In this document: positions 25,221 to 34,367 of the stretch, in pieces
How positions within the stretch are numbered: position 1 is the stretch's first letter
Layout: each line of letters starts with the position of its first letter
Assembly: GCA_963827585.1 (NCBI GenBank)
Contig: CAWHCK010000045.1
Span: 3,043-67,042, forward strand
DNA: 64,000 nt
DNA from: VAZQ01 sp963827585
GTDB lineage: Bacteria > Pseudomonadota > Alphaproteobacteria > Rhizobiales > Xanthobacteraceae
Direction of reading: 5' to 3'
Position numbers and translations under genes: made by a program
Notes under the pieces: generated by a model
What the model was told of the DNA's origin: nothing
The model's input: only the letters and a program-made list of their open reading frames with translations
Databases searched by the model: none

Positions 25221-26444
25221 TCAGTTGCGGTGCAGGACGGCGGGTTGTCGGGTGAACGTGGGTCGGCCTCGTTTGAATCCGTACATCGGGGGCACGAGCT
25301 CCGCGACCGCGACCTCGGGCTCCATGCAATCGAGCACCACGAGGTCGGCGGATCGGCCTGCCTCGATGCCGTAGTCACGAAGGCGCAGCAAGGAAGCCGA
25401 GCGGCGGGTGATCATGTTGAAACATTCGCGGATATCCGCTCGAGAGCCCACCTGGCAGATGTTGGCGTAAAGATTGGCCATCCGGATCAGCGAGCAGTCG
25501 CCGAACGGCGTGAAGGGATTGAGCACATTGTTGGTGGACAGCGAGCAATTGACGCCCGCGTGCAGCAGCTTATGCGCTTCCGTCACGCCGCGCATGACGG
25601 TGTGCTGCATATGCCTGCCCATCAGATAGAGGTCGGTCGACGGAAGCACCGTGAGCGCCACGCCGGCATCGGCCATGCGCCTTGCGGCTCTCTCGAGGTG
25701 TTCCGGCGCCGCCGCCGATAGCTTGGTGACGTGTCCGATCGCAACCCGGCCGCCGTATTTGTACTTGTCGGTCAGCTCGCAGACGTAGAGCAGGTCCAGG
25801 TCATCGGGGCTCGGTCCGAAATCGAGATGCATGTCGACGTCGATGTCGAACTCACGCGCCATTTCGAACACGCGGTCCATCTGCCCCTTCGGATCGGTGT
25901 CGGTGTAGGGGGCGGCGCCTACGACCTTGCCGCCCCGCTTCAATGCCTCCATCATCAGCGCGTCCGTGCCGGGATTGTTGAGCAGCCCTTCCTGCGGGAA
26001 GATGCAGATCTCGATGTCGATCGCCCATTTGTACTCGTCGATCAGCGGCAGCACGCCCTCCAGGCCGCGCAAGCCAATGCCCGGGTCCACCTCGAGCTGC
26101 GTGCGCATGTGCGTCGTGCCGTTGAGGATGCACTTTTCCAACGTGCGCCGCGCGCGCTGATAGACATCGTCCGGCGTAAAGGCGCGCTTCGCCTTGGCGA
26201 CCTCCCCGATGGCTTCTTCCAGGTCGCCCTTCTCCGCCTTGCAGCGGTCGAGAATGCAGGATTTGTCGAGATGAATATGGGTCTCGACGAAACCCGGCGA
26301 GACCAGGCGCCCCTCGAGATCGATTTCCCGGCCATCCGCGGCAAGCCGCGGCTCGATCGCCGCGATGCGCTCTCGGTCGATGCCGATGTCGAATGTCGCG
26401 CCGTTGCGGCCGATGATGCGAGCGTTGCGCAGAATGAGATCCAT
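25221..26444 (-). CDS. CodA-like amidohydrolase with altered metal site
   Basis: A 407-residue amidohydrolase-superfamily protein close to cytosine deaminase/AtzC. His56-X-His58 (VETHIHLDK) and His238 (VAIGHVTKL) are in place, and His206 is in MHLDF. Where E. coli CodA has catalytic Glu217 (HCDE) this protein has Phe209 (HLDF), and where CodA has the metal Asp313 (GHDDVFDP) it has STNNVLNP (Asn305/Asn306). Classic deaminase chemistry is therefore doubtful, although the pattern may be normal for its own subfamily. A good ribosome site, GAGGGG, precedes ATG 26444. Creatinine deaminase belongs to this superfamily branch, which fits the adjacent N-methylhydantoinase. Confidence 0.82.
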   Translation of the reverse strand: MDLILRNARIIGRNGATFDIGIDRERIAAIEPRLAADGREIDLEGRLVSPGFVETHIHLDKSCILDRCKAEKGDLEEAIGEVAKAKRAFTPDDVYQRARRTLEKCILNGTTHMRTQLEVDPGIGLRGLEGVLPLIDEYKWAIDIEICIFPQEGLLNNPGTDALMMEALKRGGKVVGAAPYTDTDPKGQMDRVFEMAREFDIDVDMHLDFGPSPDDLDLLYVCELTDKYKYGGRVAIGHVTKLSAAAPEHLERAARRMADAGVALTVLPSTDLYLMGRHMQHTVMRGVTEAHKLLHAGVNCSLSTNNVLNPFTPFGDCSLIRMANLYANICQVGSRADIRECFNMITRRSASLLRLRDYGIEAGRSADLVVLDCMEPEVAVAELVPPMYGFKRGRPTFTRQPAVLHRN

Positions 26445-26468
26445 GGACCCCTCGTCGTGCGGTGATTG

Positions 26469-28326
26469 CTACTCCGCCGCCAGCCCGGCTTGTGGTCGCT
26501 CGCCCGGCGGGACGGACCGCCGGGCGAGCTCCGCCCGGCGCGCCTTGGTTGCGTCGGCATCCACCGCCAGACTGTCGTCCTCGACCCGGCCGGTGAACAC
26601 GACGCCGTAAACGTCGCGCGCCTTCTCGCGCGACTCCCAGCCTTCCATCACGTCGATGAGGACGCGCTTCGGGTCGCGCGTCAACGGATCGGCGTAGCCG
26701 CCGCCGCTGCTGTCGCGGCCGCGGATGCTTTGGCCCTTTTGCATGTGGGTGTTGACGACGTTCGGAAGCTTCGTGACATCGCCATTATGATTGATCAAGT
26801 GGGTCGACCCCGGCGTGCCATTGTGGCCGCCGTTGACGCCGCGCGGCGGCGCGAACTGCCCGTCGCACGGGATCACCACCTGGACAGGATTTTCGAGGGC
26901 CGTGTACGTCACCTCCTGAGCGGGTGCACCACGGAAACGCCCGGCGCCGGCCGAATCCGGGACCAGGGCCAGAGACTCGACCCGGAACGGATGCTTGAGC
27001 TCGTCGATCTCCACGCTGTCGCGGTACATGAGGCCGGCAATGACGGGAATCGCATAGTTCACCCACCCGTCCGCGGTCGGGCTCGCCGGACCGCCGTTGG
27101 TCGACAGCATCATGCGATTGACGTAACGCGCATTCTGTCGCCGATGGTCCTTGCCCGAGAGCACCGCCATGCCTGCACCAAGGCCGGTTCCTCCTTCGGC
27201 GAGACCGTGGCCTTCGCCCAGTTTGGCGAAGGCCGACTGCGTGATGTTGACGAGCCGCTCGGAGACGTTGGTGGTTGCGGTCGAGCAGCTATGGGGAAAC
27301 ACCGGCGCTGCCACGACGCTGTTCTCGGCATATTGGAATGACAGGCGCCGGAACGACCCGGCATTGCGCGGGATGTCCTTGTCGAGGCTGTTGAAGATCG
27401 CACCGACGACCGAGCTGGTGGCGGCGGCACGGGACGTGTTGAGGCCGCAATCGACGCACGGGGGATTGTCGCGCAGATCGACGTCGATCTTGGCCTTCTT
27501 CGGGTCGATCTCGATGATGACCTTGATGGTCAACCCGTCAGGCAGGATGCCTTCGAGCGGATCCGATCGGCCAATGTTCTCGATCCGCGCCTTCGGCAGC
27601 TTCCGCACCAACTCGATCATCCGCCGCTCGGAATAGTCGAACCAGTCCTTGATGAAGGTCTTGATGGTCTTCTTTCCGTATTTCGCGCATAGCTCCTTCA
27701 GTCGGCGTTCGGCGATGCGGGCGGAGCCGAGGGCGGCCAGGGTGTCGCCGTACCACTGCTCGGGGACGCGGATGCGCGCGCGACACATCCGAATGATGTC
27801 CTGCTCGTTCCTGAAGTTCCGCTGCAGGCGCACTCCGGGAAAAACGATCGCGCCTTCCTCGTAGACATCAAGGGCCTTGGCGAAATAGCTCGACGGGATG
27901 CTGTTCCCGATGTCGGCCATATGGCATTTGGCCACTGTGGTAAACAGATGCTCGCCGGCTGATGAACACCGGGACCAGAATGGTGTGGTCCGCCGGGTGC
28001 GTGTTGCCACCGTACGGGTCGTTGTCGAGATAGGCGTCGCCCTCGCGGATGTCGCCCGCGTGGTACTTGCACATGTTCTCGCCCTGCAGGTGGGCGCCGA
28101 ATATGTGGACCGGCAAACCCTCCGCGGAAGCGAGCAGCTGGTTATCGCCGGTGATGATGCAGCACGAGAAATCCCGCGCGCTCGAAATGACCGCGGATCG
28201 CGCCGCGCGCAGCAGGGTGTTGGTCATCTCGCGCACGATCCCGTCGAGCCGGTTCGCAATCACCGTCATGATGACGGGGTCGAGATGTGCCGTGTCTGGC
28301 GTGCGTTTGGCTTTGGCCTTGGCCAT
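26469..28326 (-). pseudogene. hyuB: N-methylhydantoinase B (HyuB), single-base frameshift
   Basis: The B subunit of the ATP-dependent N-methylhydantoinase/5-oxoprolinase family. The N-terminal part has DPVIMTVIANRLDGIVREM and DNDPYGGNTHPADHTILVPVF; the remainder has AKCHMADIGNSIPSSYF, then GTSSVVGA-like and TPGSTHL segments. The frame breaks at 27957-27958: the CC in ATCAGCCGGCGAG should be a single C to read ISGEHLFTTVAKCHMADIG. Repaired it has 618 residues, usual for HyuB. Subunit A lies 19 bp upstream. In the creatinine route this enzyme hydrolyses N-methylhydantoin to N-carbamoylsarcosine using ATP. Both subunits are frameshifted as written. Confidence 0.82.
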
Positions 28327-28345
28327 GGGGAACGTCCGTTCTGCT

Positions 28346-30419
28346 CTATGATTTCAAGATGTAGTGCCCGGACGGGCTGACGAAGGCGCTCATGCGCGGA
28401 TAGACCACGATTGTGGTCGTCGGCTCCTCGATGATTGCGGGGCCTGCGATGGAGGCGCCGGGCTTGAGCTCGATGCCGCGGAACACCGGCGTCCTTCGCA
28501 GGTCATCGGTGCCGAAATAGGCCTGCCGCGTCATCCATGGTTTCGGCTTGTGTCGCACCGCGCGCTTGCTGACCGGCTTCGCCGGCTTGGACAGCCGGAT
28601 CGATACCTTTCCTCGCCAGTTCACGCACTCGACCTCGCTCTGCTCGTCGCGGACGGCATAGACGCGGTCGTGAACAGTGTGAAACGCCTCGACCAGCGCC
28701 GCCACGTCCTTGGGCGTCCGGAACCGCTTGACCGGCAAGGGCGTGTCGAGCTCCCACACCTGCGATTTGTAACGGGCCTCGGCGAAATACTCCTTGCGAT
28801 ACTGCGCCCGCTCGGCACCGTGCAGATCCTTGCGGAATTGCTCGAGCTTCGCATCGATTTCGACGAGCGCCTTGTTCACGCCATCCATGTCGAAGCTGCC
28901 GGACATCGTGACCCGGCTGCGCGTCTGCTCGAACACGATGTCGGAGTATTGCATGCCGCATGCCGACATGGCGCTCGCGGTCTTCGGCAGGATCGTCGTC
29001 GAGCAGCCGAGCTCGCGGGCGATCGGCATGATATTCAGCCCGGCCGCGCCGCCGCCTGCGACGATCACGCTTTCGCGCGGGTTCAGGCCTTCGCTGACGG
29101 TGATCTCGTGGATCGCCTTGATCATCAGCTCGTTGGCGATGGTGATGATCGCAAAGGCGGTGTCACGGGGACTGCGGCCGATCTCGCGCGCGAGCCTCTC
29201 GATCACGCGCTGCGCGGCGCCGGCATCGAGCGTCATGCGTCCGCCGTTGAAGTAGTCAGGGTCGAAATAGCCGAGCACGACGCCGGCGTCCGTCACGGTC
29301 GGCTGGTCGCCGCCGCGGCCATAGCAGGCCGGCCCGGGCACCGCGCCGGCGCTCTGCGGTCCGACGCGCAGCAGCCCGCCCGCGTCGATCCAGGCGATCG
29401 AACCTCCGCCGGCGCCGATGCTGCGCACGTCCACCGTCGACATCGCGACCATGTGGCCGATCCAGCGGCGTCCGAGCCAGCTGTCGCGCGTATAGACGAG
29501 ATTGCCGTCGCGCACGAGACCAACGTCGAAGGTCGTGCCGCCGGTGTCACACACGATCGCGTCGCCGCCGAGGTTTTCGATCGTCGTGTACGCCTGCCCG
29601 GCAACCGGCGCCATGGCGGGACCGGATTTGAGCATCTGCACCGGTCGGGCCGCGACCTCCGACACATGCTGGCAGCCGCCGGCCGAGGTGCCGATGAGAA
29701 GCTCGCCGGTGAAGCCGCCCGCCCGCAGAATCCTCCTCCATCTGCCGCAAGTGCTCCTGCATCAACGGCTTGAGGGAAGCATCGACCGCCGTGGTGGAGG
29801 CACGGCGATATTCGCGGACGATCGGGATCAGCTCATGCGAGAGCGTGTAAGGAACGCCGGGCATCTCGTCGTCGAGGATGCGCGCGATCGCCTGCTCGTG
29901 TGCGCTGTTGGCGATCGACCACAACAGGCTGACGGCGACGGCCTCGAACTTGCGTTCTTTGAGCGTGCGGATCACTTCGCGCGCCTGTTGATGGTCGAGC
30001 GCACGCACGACGTTGCCCTGCGAATCGATGCGTTCGTCGATTTCGAACGTGTATCGGCGCGGGATGTAGGGCGGCGGGTAATCGTAGCTGTAATCGTGGG
30101 GGTCGTACTTGCCGCCCTCCTTGAGCACGAGAGTATCGCGGAAGCCGCGGGTCGTGAGAAATGCGGTTTTCGCCGTCGACTGCGTCACGACCGCGTTGGT
30201 GGCCCGGGTGGTGCCGTAGATCAGCATGTCGGATCGGCGCAGCAGCTCGTCGCCGGACATGCGGCACTCTTCCGCTGCCACGTCGATGGCGGCACGCATG
30301 CCGTCGAAGATGCGCTGCGGCGTGGTCAGCGCCTTGCCGATGGCGCGGATGCCGCGCCCATCTGCGACAACCACGTCGGTAAAGGTGCCTCCGGTATCGA
30401 CTGAGATGCGGTAGCTCAT
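28346..30419 (-). pseudogene. hyuA: N-methylhydantoinase A (HyuA), single-base frameshift
   Basis: The ATP-binding A subunit. SYRISVDTGGTFTDVVVADG (sugar-kinase/actin-like phosphate loop) and GTTRATNAVV open the protein; DAIVCDTGGTTFDVGLVRDG is the second phosphate loop and RSIGAGGGSIAWID the adenosine region. The frame breaks at 29729-29730: GAGGATTCTG should read GAGGATCTG to continue as EDLRAGGFTGELLIGTSAGGCQHVSE into the second half. Repaired length is 690 residues, usual for HyuA. GAAGG lies upstream of ATG 30419. It works with HyuB encoded immediately downstream. Confidence 0.83.
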
Positions 30420-30448
30420 CGTGCCTTCGCCATGCCCTTCCGCGGTGC

Positions 30449-30484
30449 ACTGATCTGCCCGCCGCTCGCGCATTTCAGATCAGT
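30449..30484. promoter_or_regulatory. 9-bp palindrome in the hyuA leader
   Basis: ACTGATCTG (30449-30457) is exactly inverted at 30476-30484, with five T residues (30484-30488) on the plus-strand side. It lies 30-65 bp upstream of the leftward hyuA start. On the minus strand no T-run follows, so it is more likely an operator or a leader hairpin than a terminator. Confidence 0.4.
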
Positions 30485-30557
30485 TTTTCCCCAAGGTCAA
30501 CTTTCCCGCCTATGGAGAAAATCCGTGCTGAAGAGCGGCGCGCCGCGCGTGGCTGGT

Positions 30558-31934
30558 TTATCGGGAGAGCTCGATCACGCCGGCCAGTCGATCAGCTGTG
30601 GTCGCGATGGTCCGATCGGTTCCGGGTGCGCCGATCAGCATCAGACCGAGCGGTAAGCCCTGTGGCGCAACGGCGACCGGGACCGAAACAATCGGTCCGC
30701 CGAGTGCCGTGAACGGGATGATGAAGCTCGGATCGCCGGTTTTCATGCCCAGCGGGGCGAGGTCGGGTGCAGCGGGGAAGATGAGCGCATCAAGACCTTG
30801 CATCGTTGCCCAGAACCGTTCCGCCGCGGCGTCGACTGCGCGAAACGCATGCTGATACGTTGCTTGTTCGATTGCTTGGCCACGTCGGACCGCGTCTCGC
30901 AAGGCCGATGTGACCTGGCGCTCGGTTACTGCCAGCTCCGCGTGGGCGCGCGCCAACTCATATTCCGTGACGATCTTGTGCCAGGCAATGATATCGCTGA
31001 AGCGGACGGGCGAGCGACGCCGTTGAACATCAAGGCCTGCTTCCCGCAGCTTCAGAACGGCAGTTTCGATTGTTTGTGCGACCAGGGCGCTCGCATGCTG
31101 CAGGATCGGATCTTCGATCAGACCGATTTTGAGCGGCGGATCGGCTTGCTCCACATCGCTGTTACCGCCAAGGAACCGCGGCATCAGAACGCGTGCCGCT
31201 GCGACCGCGTCCGGAACCCGATAGCCGAACACGCCGACGGTATCGAACATGGGCGAGAACGGCACCACGCCGAAGCTCGACCACGCGCGCGTGCTCGGCT
31301 TGAAAGCCGCGATGCCGCAGTAGGCGGCGGGCCGGCTCACCGAGCCCGCCGTCTGGGTGCCAAGACTTAGCGGCACCATACCGGCAGCAACGACTGCCGC
31401 CGGGCCGGAACTGGATCCGCCGGGCGTGTGGGCCAGGTTCCACGGATTGCGCGTCGGCGGCGGTCCATCGAAATAGGCGAATTCCGTGGTGTGGACCTTG
31501 CCGAGAACGATTGCGCCGGCCGCGCGCAGCTGCGCGACCACCTGCGCGTCGACGCCGGCCGCCGACGCATGCGCACGGGTTGCGCTGCCGGCGCGGGTGG
31601 GCAAGCCCCTGACGTCAATCACATCCTTGATGGCGATTGGAATTCCATGCAGCGGGCCGCGCACTTTGCCGGCCCGCGCTTCCTCGTTCAGCACCTGCGC
31701 TTGCGCCCGCGCATCCTCGCGGTCGATGATGCACCAGCCCTGAACCAGGCGCTCGACGGCGGCGATCCGGCTCAGGCTTGTCTCCAAGACATCGCGAACG
31801 CTGACGCGGCCGCCTGCGATTGCGGCGGCGATATCGAGGACCGAGCCGGGATCCGCGACCAGCGGGCCTGTGCCGCTCTCGAAGCCGTATGTCTCCCCCA
31901 TATCGCCGCGCGGCCCGCCGGAATTCATCATCAT
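30558..31934 (-). CDS. amidase-signature-family amidase (second)
   Basis: A 458-residue amidase with the full triad: Lys103 in IAIKDVIDVRG, Ser174 in HTPGGSSSGPAAVVAAG, and Ser198 in LGTQTAGSVSRPAAYCG, again 24 residues apart. It is about 45 residues longer than the amidase at 23970 because of an N-terminal helical extension (DIAAAIAGGRVSVRDVLETSL), typical of GatA-like catabolic amidases. The start is not certain: three ATG codons follow one another from 31934. It is divergent from the dihydropyrimidinase gene, with a 134-bp shared promoter region, and upstream of hyuA on the same strand. Confidence 0.88.
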   Translation of the reverse strand: MMMNSGGPRGDMGETYGFESGTGPLVADPGSVLDIAAAIAGGRVSVRDVLETSLSRIAAVERLVQGWCIIDREDARAQAQVLNEEARAGKVRGPLHGIPIAIKDVIDVRGLPTRAGSATRAHASAAGVDAQVVAQLRAAGAIVLGKVHTTEFAYFDGPPPTRNPWNLAHTPGGSSSGPAAVVAAGMVPLSLGTQTAGSVSRPAAYCGIAAFKPSTRAWSSFGVVPFSPMFDTVGVFGYRVPDAVAAARVLMPRFLGGNSDVEQADPPLKIGLIEDPILQHASALVAQTIETAVLKLREAGLDVQRRRSPVRFSDIIAWHKIVTEYELARAHAELAVTERQVTSALRDAVRRGQAIEQATYQHAFRAVDAAAERFWATMQGLDALIFPAAPDLAPLGMKTGDPSFIIPFTALGGPIVSVPVAVAPQGLPLGLMLIGAPGTDRTIATTADRLAGVIELSR

Positions 31935-32068
31935 CGATCCGCGCGGTGGTGAACCTGCCGGTAGTAGCTAGGCTGGACGTGTCGAGATACCATGACAAGC
32001 GAAAAAATTGAAAGCGACCACGCGCGCGATCCGCACGCGTTTGGACCCGAGCGCCTTCGGAGGTCGTC

Positions 32069-33496
32069 ATGCCGGACTTTGATCTCGCCATCCGCGGCGG
32101 CACCGTCACCACCGCGAGCGACACCTTCCGCGCCGACATCGGCGTGCGGAAGGGCCGCATCGCCGCCATTGCCGAGCGCATCGAGGGAGCGGCGCGCGAG
32201 ATCGACGCCTCCGGCCTCATCGTGATGCCCGGCGGCATCGACAGCCATGTGCATCTCTCGCAGCCGGCCTTCGGCGGCCCGAAAATGGCGGACGATTTCC
32301 TGTCCGGCACCCGCTCCGCAATCGCCGGCGGCAACACGACCGTCTTGCCGTTCGCGCTGCAGCCGCGCGGCGCCAGTCTGCGGACCAGCGTCATGGAGTA
32401 TCACAAGGAGGCCGACGGCAAGTGCCTGGCGGATTACGGGTTCCACCTCATCATCACGGACCCTTCGGCGAGCGTGCTCGGGCAGGAACTGCCGGCGCTG
32501 GTCGAGGACGGCTACAGCTCGTTCAAGGTTTTCATGACCTACGACGACCTGGTGCTGAACGACCGTCAACTGCTCGAAGTCTTCGAATGCGCCCGCGGCT
32601 GCCGTGCGCTCGTGATGGTGCATTGTGAGGGCTACGACGCCATCAAGTTCATGACCGAGCGCCTGGAGCAGGCGGGCAAGACGGCGCCCTATTACCATGC
32701 CGCCTCGCGTCCCGAAACCATCGAGCGCGAGGCCACGCACCGGGCCATCAGCCATGCCGAACTGCTCGACGTGCCGATCATGATCGTGCACGTCTCGGGC
32801 CGCCAGGCGATGGAGCAGATCCGGTGGGCGCAGCAGCGCGGGCTGAAGATCTACGGCGAGACCTGCCCGCAATACATTGCGCTGACCGCCGAGGATCTCA
32901 AGGGCCTCAACATGGACGACAGCGGCGGCAAATACGTCTGCTCGCCGCCGCCGCGCGACCGCGCCAGCTGGGATGCGATCTGGGAAGGGATCGAGCAAGG
33001 CGTGTTCCAGACCTTTTCGTCGGATCATTGCCCGTTCTATTTCGAGGGCTCGCAGGGCAAGAAGAATCCCAGAGCGCGGACCTCGTTCCGATGGGTGCCG
33101 AACGGCATCCCGGGTATCGAGACGCGTCTTCCGATCTTGTGGAGCAAGGGCGTCGTCGAGGGCCGCATCACCGCCAACGAATTCGTGGCGATGACCTCGA
33201 CCAACCACGCCAAGATGTATGGCCTCTATCCGAAGAAGGGCTCGATCGCGATCGGCTTCGATGCCGATATCGTGCTCTGGGACGCCAGCCGGAAGGAGGT
33301 CATCCGGCAGGAGATCCTCAACCACGGCGCCGACTACACGCCATACGAAGGACTGGCCGTGACCGGCTGGCCGGTGATGACGATCCTGCGCGGCAAGGTG
33401 GTCGCCGAGGAGGGAAAAATCCTCGGCGAGCCGGGCGACGGCAGCTTCCTCAGGCGCGCACTGTCACCCTACGCGGCGCCGCCGCAGGCTGCGTGA
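32069..33496 (+). CDS. dihydropyrimidinase/D-hydantoinase
   Basis: A 475-residue zinc amidohydrolase. The binuclear metal site is complete: His60 and His62 (DSHVHLSQP), the carboxylated Lys153 (SSFKVFMTY), His185 (MVHCEG), His241 (IVHVSG) and Asp319 (FSSDHCPF). It opens six-membered dihydropyrimidine or five-membered hydantoin rings without ATP, yielding N-carbamoyl amino acids. GGAGG lies six bases before the ATG. It is the only plus-strand gene of the cyclic-amide island, divergent from the amidase, and gives the island a second, ATP-independent ring-opening route beside HyuAB. Confidence 0.92.
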   Translation: MPDFDLAIRGGTVTTASDTFRADIGVRKGRIAAIAERIEGAAREIDASGLIVMPGGIDSHVHLSQPAFGGPKMADDFLSGTRSAIAGGNTTVLPFALQPRGASLRTSVMEYHKEADGKCLADYGFHLIITDPSASVLGQELPALVEDGYSSFKVFMTYDDLVLNDRQLLEVFECARGCRALVMVHCEGYDAIKFMTERLEQAGKTAPYYHAASRPETIEREATHRAISHAELLDVPIMIVHVSGRQAMEQIRWAQQRGLKIYGETCPQYIALTAEDLKGLNMDDSGGKYVCSPPPRDRASWDAIWEGIEQGVFQTFSSDHCPFYFEGSQGKKNPRARTSFRWVPNGIPGIETRLPILWSKGVVEGRITANEFVAMTSTNHAKMYGLYPKKGSIAIGFDADIVLWDASRKEVIRQEILNHGADYTPYEGLAVTGWPVMTILRGKVVAEEGKILGEPGDGSFLRRALSPYAAPPQAA

Positions 33497-33548
33497 CGTG
33501 CGGCATGGACAAGCAACGGGACGACGCAGGCGCAGCAAATGCGGGTGA

Positions 33549-34241
33549 TCAAGCCTGGCGCCGGTAGATAATGATCGACAGATACTGCATGGGCGTCTCG
33601 ACAAGCTCTTCCGGCCCATGTCGGGCAGCAGCATCGAAGAACATCGCATCGCCAGCTTCCATGAGATAGGTGCGGTCGGCGTGGCGATAGCGCACCTTGC
33701 CGGAGAGCATGTAGAGGAATTCCACGCCGGCATGGCGGAAATTGGTGTAGGGGACGGCATCCTCCTTCAGCGTGATGAGATACGGCTCCACCCCAAGCTC
33801 GCCCGCAAGCGAGTGCCCGAGCAGATCATATTGGTGTCCTGCCTTGGTGCCGCGCCGCTCGATGCGCACTCCGCTCCCCGCCTTGACGAATGAACAATCG
33901 CGGCGCTCCTCGCTTTCAGCAAACAGCCGGCTGACCGGAACGTTGAGCGCTTTGGCAATCGCATCGAGCGTCGCGAGCGACGGAGAAATCGATGCGTTCT
34001 CGATTTTCGACAGCATGCCGGCAGAAATGCCGGCGGCGGTACCGAGCTCGGCGACGGTCAAGTCGAGCGACTTGCGCAGTCGGCGCACCTCGGCGCCGAT
34101 CCCCTCCTCCAGCGTGCGGTTGACGGTGTCCACAGGTGCCAAGGACCCGGTGCGCAAGTCACCCTCGGAGTCGCTGTTGTGATGAGGGGCGGTCGCCTTG
34201 CGGGTGCGCTTGCCCTGCGAGCCAGCGGGTGATTTGGCCAT
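33549..34241 (-). CDS. XRE-type HTH regulator with C-terminal cupin
   Basis: A 230-residue regulator. The helix-turn-helix lies at about residues 50-105 (GAEVRRLRKSLDLTVAELGTAAGISAGMLSKIENASISPS). A cupin barrel follows (GVEPYLITLKEDAVPYTNFRHAGVEFLYMLSGKVRYRHADRTYLMEAGDAMFFDA) that would bind a small effector. It is divergent from the mgs/mgd operon across 126 bp, the usual arrangement for a local regulator. The quasi-palindrome TTTCCTTACAAGAAA (34261-34275), 20 bp from its own start, is a likely binding site. A methylamine-derived or glutamine-like effector is plausible but unproven. Confidence 0.9.
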   Translation of the reverse strand: MAKSPAGSQGKRTRKATAPHHNSDSEGDLRTGSLAPVDTVNRTLEEGIGAEVRRLRKSLDLTVAELGTAAGISAGMLSKIENASISPSLATLDAIAKALNVPVSRLFAESEERRDCSFVKAGSGVRIERRGTKAGHQYDLLGHSLAGELGVEPYLITLKEDAVPYTNFRHAGVEFLYMLSGKVRYRHADRTYLMEAGDAMFFDAAARHGPEELVETPMQYLSIIIYRRQA

Positions 34242-34260
34242 GTCTGTCCTCGAGGTGAAG

Positions 34261-34275
34261 TTTCCTTACAAGAAA
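34261..34275. promoter_or_regulatory. candidate XRE-cupin operator
   Basis: TTTCCTTACAAGAAA is a quasi-palindrome (five of seven pairs match) in the divergent gap between the XRE-cupin gene and the mgs operon. A TTGACA -35-like box for the rightward operon lies at 34292-34297; no clear -10 follows. Role inferred from position. Confidence 0.4.
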
Positions 34276-34367
34276 GAAACGTGCTTGGCAGTTGACAAAA
34301 CCAAGGGCCGATGCGACCGTGGCCGCCCAGGATTGGGTTATTACAGCGCAAACGAAGCAGTCAGTAC

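Noticed and set aside
24108..25721. 537-residue plus-strand frame opposite the amidase and CodA-like genes
   Set aside because: No recognisable domain; the opposite strand has complete catalytic motifs.
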